Source of the DNA: an uncultured Rhodobiaceae bacterium | GTDB taxonomy: Bacteria; Pseudomonadota; Alphaproteobacteria; Rhizobiales; TMED25 | DNA length: 43,099 bases | Assembly: GCA_913030915.1 (NCBI GenBank) | Contig: CAJWEW010000011.1 | Location: forward strand, 1-43,099 | Direction: 5' to 3' | In this document: in pieces, positions 24,776-33,405 of the stretch | Layout: every line of letters starts with the position of its first letter | How positions within the stretch are numbered: the first letter of the stretch is position 1 | Position numbers and translations under genes: made by a program | The notes under the pieces: model-generated | Seen by the model: only the letters and a program-made list of their open reading frames with translations | Database searches by the model: none | What the model was told of the DNA's origin: nothing

Positions 24776-25606
24776 TTATTTTTCAGTTGATGGTAGTAAA
24801 TGATCCATATGTTGCGATGGATATTCTTTATCATTACCACCAATAACCCTGGCAGGGACTCCCGCAACCGTTACCCCATCAGGAACGTCATTGAGAACAA
24901 CACTGCCAGCAGCAACCCGTGCCGAAACCCCAATATTAATATTACCTAAGATTTTAGCCCCCGCACCTAACAATACTCCACTTTTTACTTTAGGATGTCT
25001 GTCACCTGATTTCTTTCCTGTGCCGCCCAGGGTCACATCGTGAAGCATAGATACGTTATCATCAATAACTGCCGTCTCTCCAATTACAATTCCTGTTGCA
25101 TGGTCTATAAATATACCCTTTCCAAAATTAGCTGCTGGATGAATATCAACAGAGTATACTCTAGATGATAAGCTCTGCAAATAATAAGCAAATTCAGTTC
25201 TACCATTAATCCAAAGCCAATTTGCTAACCTATGAACTTGCAATGCTTGAAACCCTTTGAAATATAGGATTGGCTCAATATATCGGTGACACGCGGGATC
25301 TCGATCATATACAGCAGATATATCCGCCCTTATTGTTTGCTGAATTTGTTTATCGGTAGAATAAAACTCATCAAATAAATCTTCAATAATTCGATACTCA
25401 ACGTGGATTGTTTCTATATGTTTTGACAAATTTACAGATAGGACTTTCTCAAGTGACTTTTGAGATAGCACTTGTGAGTACATATAGCCCGAGATTTGTC
25501 GATCTTGCGATGATGCCTTTTTTGCTTCATCCTTAATTTTGTCCCATATTGGATCGATACCCTCTAGTTTTTGTAATTTTGGATTAGCGCTATTATTCTG
25601 AGGCAT
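24776..25606 (-). CDS. cysE: Serine O-acetyltransferase
   Basis: Transfers acetyl from acetyl-CoA to serine, the first step of cysteine synthesis. The 276-residue protein has the N-terminal helical domain (1-150), with the YIEPILYFKGFQALQVHRLA segment. A left-handed beta-helix of hexapeptide repeats follows, containing DIHPAANFGKGIFIDHATG and MLHDVTLGGTGK, which carry the catalytic Asp-His and CoA-binding residues. The tail is short, and the isoleucine-ending segment that binds cysteine synthase in other species is not evident. Followed by the DUF3126 gene. Confidence 0.95.
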   Translation of the reverse strand: MPQNNSANPKLQKLEGIDPIWDKIKDEAKKASSQDRQISGYMYSQVLSQKSLEKVLSVNLSKHIETIHVEYRIIEDLFDEFYSTDKQIQQTIRADISAVYDRDPACHRYIEPILYFKGFQALQVHRLANWLWINGRTEFAYYLQSLSSRVYSVDIHPAANFGKGIFIDHATGIVIGETAVIDDNVSMLHDVTLGGTGKKSGDRHPKVKSGVLLGAGAKILGNINIGVSARVAAGSVVLNDVPDGVTVAGVPARVIGGNDKEYPSQHMDHLLPSTEK

Positions 25607-25771
25607 TTAATATCTCACTTCTTGGAGTTACATTGTTGCAAATTTAGTATGTATATTTTATTATTTTAATTTAAATATATAGTTAATTACATATTTAATC
25701 AAATTTGTTCAATCTTAATTTATTTATATATTTTTATTTGTTAAGTAAATATATTATTGCTGGAGATAGTT

Positions 25772-26008
25772 ATGGCAGACATACAAATACCTCATTATCA
25801 AAATACTGAAGGATACTCTGTGATTGAGATCCCTGTAAAGAAATTTAAGTGCATAGGAGCAAATCCGCCTCATGACCATCCTCATATATACCTTGATATG
25901 GGTAAGAAAGACAGCATAGTTTGCCCATACTGCTCAACACTTTACAAATACAATAGTAAGTTAAATCAAGACCAGACAATTCCTCCGAATTGTCTAGTTA
26001 TAAATTAA
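25772..26008 (+). CDS. CHCC zinc-finger domain protein (NDUFS6-like)
   Basis: 78-residue protein with the zf-CHCC pattern: KKFKCIGANPPHDHPHIYLDM then IVCPYCSTLYKY (Cys, His, Cys, Cys). This is the domain found in the complex I accessory subunit NDUFS6 and in its short alphaproteobacterial homologues. The exact bacterial role is not settled. The ORF extends to a TTG at 25757, but the ATG at 25772 is preceded by GGAGA at five bases and gives the usual start. It is followed after 12 bases by the FAD monooxygenase gene, a recurrent alphaproteobacterial pairing as I recall. Confidence 0.9.
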   Translation: MADIQIPHYQNTEGYSVIEIPVKKFKCIGANPPHDHPHIYLDMGKKDSIVCPYCSTLYKYNSKLNQDQTIPPNCLVIN

Positions 26009-26020
26009 TGATATAAAGAA

Positions 26021-27136
26021 ATGTACAGTATTATTGGTTCTGGGATTGCCGGATTGGCATGCGGTTATATGCTATCACATTTTGGTATTGAAAATGAGAT
26101 ATTCGAAAGTAGTGAGCATAAGACAGCTAATCAATATGGCATTCAATTATCTCCAAATGCAAGCAACGTGCTTCAAAAAATGGGTATATTGAAAAAACTA
26201 GAACCTCATATAAAGGTCATCAATAATATTGAAATATACTCAATAGAGAAATTAAAAAAACTTACCACTCTGCCGGTAAATGAATTTATCAATAAAAATA
26301 ATCTTACCAATTATTATACGGCAAGCCGGGATATACTTCACAAGGAACTTTTATCCGATGTAATATCATCTGGGACAAAGATAAACTATGACTCAAAAAT
26401 AAAAAAAGTTGAAGACCTGGGAGGTAAAATAAAAATAATAAATGAAAACAAGACAATTAGAAACTGTGAAAAATTAATAATTGCAAATGGTAATTCGTCC
26501 AGCCCAATATTCGACAGAATTTCCTGTAGTCCGATAGCAAATGATTTTATGACATATCGCTCTGCAGTAAAAGTTCAGGAATTACCACTCAAGATATCCG
26601 CGGATACTATATATCTATTTCTTGGCAAAGGAATGCATATTGTTATCTATCCATTTTTCGAGGATCTTTTAAATATTGTCATGATTACAAAAAATAATAT
26701 AGATGTGGTAATGCAAAAAAATAAGCGAAATATCGAGAAAGGCATCTATTCGTTCTTGCGTGCGCAAGACTGGCATTCGTGGAGCCTGTATGACTCTAAA
26801 ATTACATTAAATTTGGATAATTCTAGACCAATCTTTGCCATTGGTGATGCAGCACATTCAATAAAGCCGCATCTTGCTCAAGGGGCATCGATGGCTCTTG
26901 AGGACGCCTTTACCTTGGGTAAATCAATAGGCGAAAATAATACTACAGAGTCTGTTCATTATGCGATGAATGCAAGAAAAAAAAGAATCGATAAAGTAAT
27001 TAGAAATTCAACTCTCAACCGCAAAATTTTCCATGCGCCATCTATTATTTCCGTCTTTCGAGACTTTTTCCTAGAAAAAACTAATGGTCTGAGTCAGTTA
27101 GATAATTTGAAATGGCTCTATGATTATGAAGTATAA
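26021..27136 (+). CDS. FAD-dependent monooxygenase (UbiH/salicylate-hydroxylase-like)
   Basis: 371-residue flavoprotein hydroxylase. It has the N-terminal FAD motif IIGSGIAGLACGYMLSHFG, and the second FAD motif FAIGDAAHSIKPHLAQGASMALEDA near residue 280. GQG is replaced by AQGASM, which is normal in this family. The COG0654 group includes ubiquinone hydroxylases and aromatic hydroxylases. Pairing with the zinc-finger gene and not with degradative genes suggests a housekeeping role, but I cannot assign the substrate. It ends three bases before the 3' end of the convergent tRNA-Leu gene. Confidence 0.87.
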   Translation: MYSIIGSGIAGLACGYMLSHFGIENEIFESSEHKTANQYGIQLSPNASNVLQKMGILKKLEPHIKVINNIEIYSIEKLKKLTTLPVNEFINKNNLTNYYTASRDILHKELLSDVISSGTKINYDSKIKKVEDLGGKIKIINENKTIRNCEKLIIANGNSSSPIFDRISCSPIANDFMTYRSAVKVQELPLKISADTIYLFLGKGMHIVIYPFFEDLLNIVMITKNNIDVVMQKNKRNIEKGIYSFLRAQDWHSWSLYDSKITLNLDNSRPIFAIGDAAHSIKPHLAQGASMALEDAFTLGKSIGENNTTESVHYAMNARKKRIDKVIRNSTLNRKIFHAPSIISVFRDFFLEKTNGLSQLDNLKWLYDYEV

Positions 27137-27139
27137 AGA

Positions 27140-27226
27140 TGGTGCGGACGGCCGGACTCGAACCGGCACGGAGTAACCTCCGAGAGATTTTAAGTCTCTT
27201 GTGTCTACCTATTCCACCACGTCCGC
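27140..27226 (-). tRNA. tRNA-Leu (anticodon UAA)
   Basis: 87 bases read on the minus strand, with a seven-pair acceptor stem GCGGACG/CGTCCGC, a D-arm with TGGTGGAATAGGTAGACAC, and the anticodon stem AGAGA/TCTCT around loop CTTAAAA (anticodon TAA). A long variable arm (CGGAGGTTACTCCG), typical of tRNA-Leu, and the T-arm GCCGGTTCGAGTCCGGC follow. The 3' CCA is encoded. It lies 22 bases downstream of gpt on the same strand and may be read through from that operon. Confidence 0.97.
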
Positions 27227-27248
27227 TCATAAATTAAATACATCATCA

Positions 27249-27755
27249 TTAGACACCACTTGGATTTATAGGTGGTGAAAACTGGAGCTCAGTATCCCAC
27301 GGAAAATAAATCCATGTATCCTGACTGACTTCCGTAATAAATGTATCCACATTAGATAAACCCTCAGGCTTTGCATAAACAGTTGCTATATGTGCACCCG
27401 GTATCATGTCTTTAACAACCGCCATTGTTGATCCAGTATCAACAAGGTCATCAATACATAATATTGTATCTGGCTTCAATTTTGGATCCGAGAGTAAATT
27501 ATCGCTAATTCTTTTTAATACCTCAATATCACCTTTTTTGTGTTCAGGATTGTAAGATGTCACGCATATTGTTTCTATTACTCGCACATTTAATTCTCTT
27601 GCAACTATTGCAGATGGCACAAGACCTCCCCGTGTAATAGCAATTATAGCTGACCAATCACATTTATCGGCAAGTCGCCAGGCGAGAGCTTTTGAGTCAC
27701 GATGGAATTGATCCCATGACACAGGAAATAACTTTGAACTTGTGTTATTTTCCAT
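27249..27755 (-). CDS. gpt: Xanthine (xanthine-guanine) phosphoribosyltransferase
   Basis: Purine salvage enzyme joining guanine or xanthine to PRPP. The 168-residue protein has AIIAITRGGLVPSAIVAREL near the N-terminus, the PRPP-binding motif ILCIDDLVDTGSTM, and the C-terminal YFPWDTE typical of Gpt. The ORF extends to a TTG at 27773 inside the preceding gene. The ATG at 27755, one base past the upstream stop, gives the normal length and has GGAG about ten bases before it. It is in one operon with the CinA-like gene and is followed by tRNA-Leu. Confidence 0.95.
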   Translation of the reverse strand: MENNTSSKLFPVSWDQFHRDSKALAWRLADKCDWSAIIAITRGGLVPSAIVARELNVRVIETICVTSYNPEHKKGDIEVLKRISDNLLSDPKLKPDTILCIDDLVDTGSTMAVVKDMIPGAHIATVYAKPEGLSNVDTFITEVSQDTWIYFPWDTELQFSPPINPSGV

Positions 27756-27756
27756 C

Positions 27757-28503
27757 CTATTCAAATTCTCCAACTTCTACATTTCCAATAGCGGATAAAC
27801 TGCTTTCTATTATACTTGCTATATTTTTCAGTTCATTAAGATTCTTAGCTCTACACACAATATTCGCTCCATAGCCATCATCAGTATAGTATGGATATGA
27901 TCCAATCATAATACTTGGATTATTTTTTTGGATTTCTCTGAGTATATCTGCGATATCACCTTCCTTAATATTTGTTGATATATTACACGAAAATAACTTC
28001 TGACCTTTATCAATTCTTGTCATGACAACATCCAGCATGGCCTGCATTACAGCTGGGACTCCAGCCATTACAAATACATTCTCAATTTGAAAACCAGGGG
28101 CCTTTGACACGTTATTCTCAATCAATTGTGCGCCATGCGGTATCCGAGCCATTCTTCGTCTTGACTCATTGAGATCTTCGAGGGGTATTCTCTCAAGAAG
28201 CATATTAATAGCATCCTCATTTTCGGATATCCCAACGCCAAATGCTTTGGCTACACAATCTGCAGTAATATCATCGTGTGTAGGACCTATGCCCCCCGTA
28301 GTCATAACATAAGAATACTCTTTTCTAAGCTCATTTAACGCACCGATAATTTTACTTTCCTCGTCGGGAACAACCCTAACCTCTCTACAATACACGCCTA
28401 TTTTTGAAAAGCATTCGGCTATGTAACCAATATTTTTATCCTTGGTTCTACCTGATAAGATCTCATCACCGATAACCAAAATTGCTGCTGTTATATCTTT
28501 CAT
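27757..28503 (-). CDS. CinA N-terminal-like / MoeA-like molybdopterin-binding domain protein
   Basis: 248-residue protein consisting of the CinA/MoCF domain only. It opens with AAILVIGDEILSGRTKDKN, then MTTGGIGPTHDDITADCVAKAFG, VMAGVPAVMQAMLD, and a small C-terminal domain. The nicotinamide-nucleotide deamidase domain of full CinA (about 420 residues) is absent. This short form is common in alphaproteobacteria and is usually annotated as a molybdopterin-binding or competence/damage-inducible protein. A pyrophosphatase role is possible from full CinA but not shown here. Divergent from map. Confidence 0.88.
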   Translation of the reverse strand: MKDITAAILVIGDEILSGRTKDKNIGYIAECFSKIGVYCREVRVVPDEESKIIGALNELRKEYSYVMTTGGIGPTHDDITADCVAKAFGVGISENEDAINMLLERIPLEDLNESRRRMARIPHGAQLIENNVSKAPGFQIENVFVMAGVPAVMQAMLDVVMTRIDKGQKLFSCNISTNIKEGDIADILREIQKNNPSIMIGSYPYYTDDGYGANIVCRAKNLNELKNIASIIESSLSAIGNVEVGEFE

Positions 28504-28612
28504 TTCAATTCCTGGTTAGTAAAATAATTATTACATTGTTTATATATTATATTGAGTATAATAAAAATATTTTTTAGTATAGAAAATTACTGCAACCTTA
28601 GAAAAAAAATTA

Positions 28613-29407
28613 ATGCATAGCTATATCAAAGCAAGCCTCGCACCAAATAAAAATATTGGATTGATTAAGTTATATGATCAGGAGGACTTTAAATGTATGA
28701 AGAAATCGGGAATGCTTGCAGCAAAATGCCTAGATTTTATTGAACCCTATATACAAGAAGGGAATACCACAGAATATCTTGATAAGCTTATTTACGAGTT
28801 TGCATTATCAAATAATTGTGTTCCAGCTACTCTTTATTACAGAGGTTATCCTGCCTCTTCCTGCATCTCAATAAATAATGTTATTTGCCACGGGATTCCT
28901 AGCAAAAAAAAATTAAAAGACGGTGATATATTAAATATTGATGTTACCCTCATCCATGAAGGATGGTATGGCGACACCAGCCGGATGTTTAAAGTTGGTA
29001 AGATATCAAGAAAAGCTGAAATTCTCGTTGATATTACGAAAGAGTGCCTAATGGAAGCAATAAAAATACTAAAGCCCGGAATTCGAACAGGTGATATAGG
29101 TGCACGAATACAGGAGATAGCTGAAAAGCAAAGATTTTCTGTCGTTGAAGATTTGTGTGGACATGGTATTGGTAAAATATTTCACGATCATCCAAATATT
29201 CTGCACTTTGGTAAGAAAGGTCACGGATATGAATTAAAAGAAGGAATGATATTCACAATAGAACCAATGATTAATGCGGGAACGAAGGATATCAAACTTT
29301 TACCAGATGGCTGGACAATTGTAACGAGAGATAAAGAATTATCAGCTCAATTTGAGCATACTATTGGAATCACAAAAGATGGCTGTGATATATTTACAAT
29401 CAGTTAG
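28613..29407 (+). CDS. map: Methionine aminopeptidase, type I
   Basis: Removes the initiator methionine from nascent proteins. The 264 residues have all five metal ligands of the family: D in LNIDVTLIHEGWYGD (two aspartates), H in GHGIGKIFHDHP, E in FTIEPMIN, and E in QFEHTIGIT. The conserved HGIPS is also present, giving a complete type Ia enzyme. The N-terminus is somewhat extended and the ATG lacks a clear Shine-Dalgarno sequence. Convergent with the MoeA/MocA fusion gene, 12 bases away. Confidence 0.96.
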   Translation: MHSYIKASLAPNKNIGLIKLYDQEDFKCMKKSGMLAAKCLDFIEPYIQEGNTTEYLDKLIYEFALSNNCVPATLYYRGYPASSCISINNVICHGIPSKKKLKDGDILNIDVTLIHEGWYGDTSRMFKVGKISRKAEILVDITKECLMEAIKILKPGIRTGDIGARIQEIAEKQRFSVVEDLCGHGIGKIFHDHPNILHFGKKGHGYELKEGMIFTIEPMINAGTKDIKLLPDGWTIVTRDKELSAQFEHTIGITKDGCDIFTIS

Positions 29408-29419
29408 TTAATTGAAAAT

Positions 29420-31033
29420 TTATCGCTTTGTATTGATAATTCTATAGCTACTCTCATTATCAACATCAAAGGCCACCGCTTCTCCTAATTTTACTTCGAC
29501 AGATTGTTCCAAAAATTTTGGCAGCAAATATCTCCCCCCCTTATCACCTGTAATTTGCATTAGTTTTTTAAAATATTTTTTGTCCCACAAAACAGGATTA
29601 CCCCTCTGGTCATTATAGGTTGCAATACAAATTTCATTTCCAATTTTTGGATTATAATACTCAATCAACTTATTTATTTCATAAATACCAATCATGGGCA
29701 TATCGGGTAAACAGATAATGGCAGCATTTATATTTTTTGATAGTGAATTAATTCCTGTATTCAAGGAGGTTGACATACCTTCCCTGTATCTATCATTATG
29801 GATAAATTTAACCTCGTAGCCGTCTAGCTCTTTTTCTATTTCAATCGACTGATGCCCCGTCACTATAACTATTTCTGATACGTTGGATTTAGAAATATTA
29901 TCTATATAATTTTTTATAAGAGACTTGCCCGCGACCTCCAAAAGTAGCTTATTTTTGTTTCCCATTCTTTTTGACTCACCAGCGCATAACACAACTGCTG
30001 CAATATTTGATTTTTTTGTATCAATAGTTTTAGACACTCTTTTTCTCTTTACTGCAAAATCAATATCTTTAAGCAAACCACCGACACCCAGAGAATTTAC
30101 CATTTCTTGATTAACTTCAATATTTGCGTGCGCACAATTTAAATGCCAATCAAAACCATTCAGCGAGTCACTTCGTGCAGATCCAGCTGCAACAATAATA
30201 TCAATGTCATTAATCTTGCCACTCAATGTCAAATTTCCAGGATCAACAGGCATACCAAAAGACTTAATCTCTCCACCAAGATCATTAATTACAGTTGGGA
30301 CAATATCATTTACATCTGTTATTGACGTGGAAAGAAATAATAAAATACAATTAATGTTACTATCCAATAACTCTACTACATTATTTTTTATGCTAGCATA
30401 GTCGTGTGGCAAAACTCTCTCATCCATGATGGTAGAGTTATAGTCACTTATTCGAGACATTATTGATTTTTTTGTTTTCTCAATAAGAGATCGCTTCTCA
30501 TTTTTTGCAATTGTATAAATCACTCCAAATCTCATAGATTTAAATTTTTTTAATTTAACGATACTATTTCGTTTTAGGAAATTTATAATTTTATTTAAAT
30601 CATATGATGACATAGCAAACGAAATTATTTTTACACTCACTGTATGGTCGCCTCGATATACAACGTCATGATTATTGAGAGTTGAAACAGCAATGTTGGG
30701 TGATAGATTATTTAGTTTTGTGACATTACCCTCATCAATTTCAATGAGACCATCTGCTGTGGATGTAATATTTGTTTTTCCTGAGAGAGTCGGTGATATG
30801 GCAAACTGATTTGTTGCAATTGCTTTTGCAATCAGACCTGAAGCATAATTCTCACTAATATCATCATCTTCTAACTCACCAACATGAACCTTTTCTATAG
30901 CAGAACTCTCCATCATAGCAATATCATCTTTATCTATGATTTTTCCTTTGCGAATTCTTCCATCTTTTAGAAAAACAGAATGCATTAATAAGTAACCAAA
31001 TGCCTCTTGAATATTTTTTTCAAATATTTTCAT
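29420..31033 (-). CDS. Fused molybdopterin-binding (MoeA/MoaB-like) and MocA-type nucleotidyltransferase protein
   Basis: 537 residues in two parts. The first (about 1-340) is a MoeA/MoCF-like molybdopterin-binding region. The second (about 345-537) is a MobA/MocA nucleotidyltransferase opening with AAVVLCAGESKRMGNKNK and containing CLPDMPMIG and NPVLWDKKYF. Such fusions attach CMP to molybdopterin to give the cytosine-dinucleotide cofactor used by xanthine-oxidase-family hydroxylases. Last gene of the CoxG - CoxS - CoxM - XdhC operon, which fits that role. The product could also serve the IorA/IorB hydroxylase at 3162-5728. Confidence 0.87.
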   Translation of the reverse strand: MKIFEKNIQEAFGYLLMHSVFLKDGRIRKGKIIDKDDIAMMESSAIEKVHVGELEDDDISENYASGLIAKAIATNQFAISPTLSGKTNITSTADGLIEIDEGNVTKLNNLSPNIAVSTLNNHDVVYRGDHTVSVKIISFAMSSYDLNKIINFLKRNSIVKLKKFKSMRFGVIYTIAKNEKRSLIEKTKKSIMSRISDYNSTIMDERVLPHDYASIKNNVVELLDSNINCILLFLSTSITDVNDIVPTVINDLGGEIKSFGMPVDPGNLTLSGKINDIDIIVAAGSARSDSLNGFDWHLNCAHANIEVNQEMVNSLGVGGLLKDIDFAVKRKRVSKTIDTKKSNIAAVVLCAGESKRMGNKNKLLLEVAGKSLIKNYIDNISKSNVSEIVIVTGHQSIEIEKELDGYEVKFIHNDRYREGMSTSLNTGINSLSKNINAAIICLPDMPMIGIYEINKLIEYYNPKIGNEICIATYNDQRGNPVLWDKKYFKKLMQITGDKGGRYLLPKFLEQSVEVKLGEAVAFDVDNESSYRIINTKR

Positions 31034-31042
31034 ACAAAATAC

Positions 31043-31717
31043 TTACAATCTCAATTCGGATATTATTTGACTTACAATCGATAGCGCGATTTCAGCTGGG
31101 GATCTTGCACCAATATCTAAGCCGATTGGCCCACGGATCGCAGCAAGTTTTTTCTTTGAATGTTTTTTGCTTAACCTTTCAATCCTCGCATTATGTGTTT
31201 TCTTTGAGCCAAGCGAGCCAATGTAAAAACAGCTTTTATCTAGCACATAATCTAGCGCGACATCATCAATTTTTGGATCATGTGTTAGCGTGACTATGGC
31301 CGTTCTTTCATCAATCTCAAGCTTAGGTAGAACTTCATCTGGCCAGTTATTATATATTTTAACATCAGCGAAACGTTCTTTATTTGCGAAACCTTCCCTT
31401 GGGTCAATTAATATGCATTCAAAATTGAGATTATTTGCGAAATTAATTAAATGCTGAGCGATATGAACTGCACCTATGATAAGCAGCTTTAAGGGTGGAT
31501 TGTAGACATCGATAAAAAAATTTTTATTATCTATTTGAACTCGCTTGCTGCGGTCAAACCTTAAGCAATCGATAATTTCTTTATCAAGCTCTGGGTAACT
31601 TGTCTTACTGCTTCTTGTGAAAATAAACTCGTCACCGCTATCAGTATCGGTAATATGAGCCAAGGACTTTCTCTCACCCTGCTTCAATATAATCTCTTCT
31701 AATATCTTTCTCTGCAT
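31043..31717 (-). CDS. XdhC-family protein, C-terminal Rossmann domain (CoxF/XdhC-type maturation factor)
   Basis: 224 residues matching the XdhC C-terminal half: LLIIGAVHIAQHLINFANNL (Rossmann), IDPREGFAN, TAIVTLTHDPKIDDVAL, and FYIGSLGSKKTHNARIERL. The end carries IRGPIGLDIGARSPAEIALSIV. XdhC proteins bind the molybdenum cofactor, promote its sulfuration and hand it to the hydroxylase. The N-terminal domain is a separate gene two bases upstream, a normal split in CO-dehydrogenase-like clusters. Confidence 0.9.
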   Translation of the reverse strand: MQRKILEEIILKQGERKSLAHITDTDSGDEFIFTRSSKTSYPELDKEIIDCLRFDRSKRVQIDNKNFFIDVYNPPLKLLIIGAVHIAQHLINFANNLNFECILIDPREGFANKERFADVKIYNNWPDEVLPKLEIDERTAIVTLTHDPKIDDVALDYVLDKSCFYIGSLGSKKTHNARIERLSKKHSKKKLAAIRGPIGLDIGARSPAEIALSIVSQIISELRL

Positions 31718-31719
31718 GC

Positions 31720-32049
31720 CTAATTTAACTCAGCTAGATATATCATTATTGTACCGCCGCATGCCAACCCAACTTCCCAAGCCATTTCATTGGAAACGCC
31801 ATATTCGAGGATTTTAGCCTTTCCAGTCTTAAAAAGATCTGAAGCCTCTCCAATTACAGCACCTTCGACACAACCACCGGATACGGAACCTTCAAAATTA
31901 CCCAAATCATCAATGAGTAATTTACTTCCAACCCCTCTAGGGGCAGATCCCCATGTTTGAATTACTGTTGCAATGGCAACTTTTCTGCCTTTATTTTTCC
32001 ACTCCAGAGCAATATTTATTATATCATGATCACTAATTGCCATACCCAA
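31720..32049 (-). CDS. XdhC/CoxI-family protein, N-terminal domain
   Basis: 109 residues matching the XdhC/CoxI N-terminal domain: VAIATVIQTWGSAPRGVGSKLLI, GSVSGGCVEGAVIGEA and the late GLACGGTIMIYL. Together with the next gene it makes a complete XdhC split over two ORFs with separate starts and stops. It is not a frameshift, since the split falls at the domain boundary. It lies 77 bases after the FAD subunit gene in the same direction. Confidence 0.88.
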   Translation of the reverse strand: MGMAISDHDIINIALEWKNKGRKVAIATVIQTWGSAPRGVGSKLLIDDLGNFEGSVSGGCVEGAVIGEASDLFKTGKAKILEYGVSNEMAWEVGLACGGTIMIYLAELN

Positions 32050-32126
32050 TATAGTCCTTGTAATAATCTGTAAAGTTATATTTTATCATATAATGATGAA
32101 AAATGACCAGTGGAATAGATATAGGC

Positions 32127-32921
32127 CTATTTTAATTCTAAAATAGCTTCCTCAAGTAGTACTTTTAGAATGGTACCTCTATATTTCGCTGATGCATGAA
32201 TATCATCATTAAAGTTAGTTATATCAATGGCAAGGTCTGCCATGATATCATTGTTGAAGTTACTTTTCAGAGAGCTCTCTAAGTCTAGCATTCGATAGGC
32301 AGAGCTTGATGCACCTGTAACAGCTATTTTTACGTCGTCTTCATATCTTGCCATAAAAACACCAACCATCGCATAACCCGATGCTGGATTCCTAAACTTT
32401 TTGTAAGTTGAAGATTTTGGAATTTTCACTCTAATTCCAGTAATTATTTCATCGGAGTCTAAGGAAGTTTCAAACATATCGACGAAAAAATTCGTAGCTT
32501 TATGATTTTCAGTTGAGGTTATTATTTCACCATCTAAAGCTAGCACTGCTGCTGGATAATCTGCGGCTGGATCTGCGTTTGCAACGGAGCCACCAATCGT
32601 GCCCTTGTGACGTACCTGCGGATCTCCAATTTGTTTTGCAAGGTCCGCTAATCCTGTAATATTTTTTTTAATATCTGGAGAATTCGAAATATCAGAATGT
32701 GTACAAAGGGCTCCAATTGTAATAAATCCATCACCAACAGTAATCATTTTCAATTCGTCAATTGAGGATATATCAATAATATCGGATGGCTGTGCGAGTC
32801 TTTGCTTTAATGTTGGGATAAGTGTGTGTCCACCTGCAAGTATTTTTGGGTCATCTGATTGCTCAATCAGAGATCTTGCGGTTTCTATTGTTTCTGCCTT
32901 GTGATATCTAAAATTATACAT
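32127..32921 (-). CDS. FAD-binding subunit of a xanthine dehydrogenase/CO dehydrogenase-like hydroxylase (CoxM type)
   Basis: 264 residues of the molybdopterin-dehydrogenase FAD domain. It has AGGHTLIPTLKQRLAQPSDI (pyrophosphate-binding loop), IGALCTHSDI, and DPQVRHKGTIGGSVANADPA followed by DYPAAVLALD. A C-terminal domain with ITGIRVKIP follows. It would take electrons from the 2Fe-2S subunit 15 bases upstream and pass them to NAD or a quinone. No large catalytic subunit is adjacent. Its 3' end overlaps a small palindrome that I judged to be chance. Confidence 0.92.
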   Translation of the reverse strand: MYNFRYHKAETIETARSLIEQSDDPKILAGGHTLIPTLKQRLAQPSDIIDISSIDELKMITVGDGFITIGALCTHSDISNSPDIKKNITGLADLAKQIGDPQVRHKGTIGGSVANADPAADYPAAVLALDGEIITSTENHKATNFFVDMFETSLDSDEIITGIRVKIPKSSTYKKFRNPASGYAMVGVFMARYEDDVKIAVTGASSSAYRMLDLESSLKSNFNNDIMADLAIDITNFNDDIHASAKYRGTILKVLLEEAILELK

Positions 32922-32936
32922 TTTTTCCTATATCTA

Positions 32937-33392
32937 TTATGTAATTGCTTCTTGAACTGCCTTAATAATATTCTTGTATCCCGTGCATCTGCAAATATGA
33001 CCCTCAAACCATTCGCGAATATCATCTTCTGAGGGAGAGCTATTTTTTTTCAATAAATCCACAGCACTCATAACTAATCCAGGTGTACAAAATCCACATT
33101 GCAATGCGTGATTATTTTGAAATGATTTTTGAATTGGATGAAGTTTTCCTTCACTCGCCAATCCCTCAACTGTGGTCAGATCTTTTCCATTAACTTGAGC
33201 CGCTAAAACTGTACAACTTTTTACAGAATTTCCATCAATATGAATAACACAAGCACCACACTGACTTGTATCACAACCAACATGTGTGCCAGTGAGGCCA
33301 AGCTTATCCCTGAGTAACTCTACCAATAAAGCGTTATCTTCGACCTCTTCGCTGTAAGCTCTATCATTAATGTTTATGCTGATTTTTACCAT
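32937..33392 (-). CDS. (2Fe-2S)-binding subunit of a xanthine dehydrogenase/CO dehydrogenase-like hydroxylase (CoxS type)
   Basis: 151 residues with eight cysteines for two [2Fe-2S] clusters: VGCDTSQCGACVIHIDGNSVKSC style spacing in the first half, and QCGFCTPGLVM with HICRCTGYKNI in the second. The ORF extends upstream to 33446 within coxG. The ATG at 33392 has GAGAG just upstream and gives the standard start VKISININ. It overlaps no conserved part of coxG and is likely coupled to it. The CTPG and CRCTGY motifs place it with the three-subunit Cox/xanthine-dehydrogenase branch and not with IorA, so it should pair with the adjacent FAD subunit. Confidence 0.92.
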   Translation of the reverse strand: MVKISININDRAYSEEVEDNALLVELLRDKLGLTGTHVGCDTSQCGACVIHIDGNSVKSCTVLAAQVNGKDLTTVEGLASEGKLHPIQKSFQNNHALQCGFCTPGLVMSAVDLLKKNSSPSEDDIREWFEGHICRCTGYKNIIKAVQEAIT

Positions 33393-33405
33393 ATCACTCT
33401 CAAAA

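Noticed and set aside
31043-32049. XdhC in two ORFs taken as a frameshifted gene.
   Set aside because: Each ORF has its own start and stop at the domain boundary, and separate CoxI/CoxF-type genes are normal in Cox-like clusters.
32121-32130. Ten-base palindrome ATAGGCCTAT.
   Set aside because: It overlaps the stop codon of the FAD-subunit gene, is short, and has no promoter or repeat partner.
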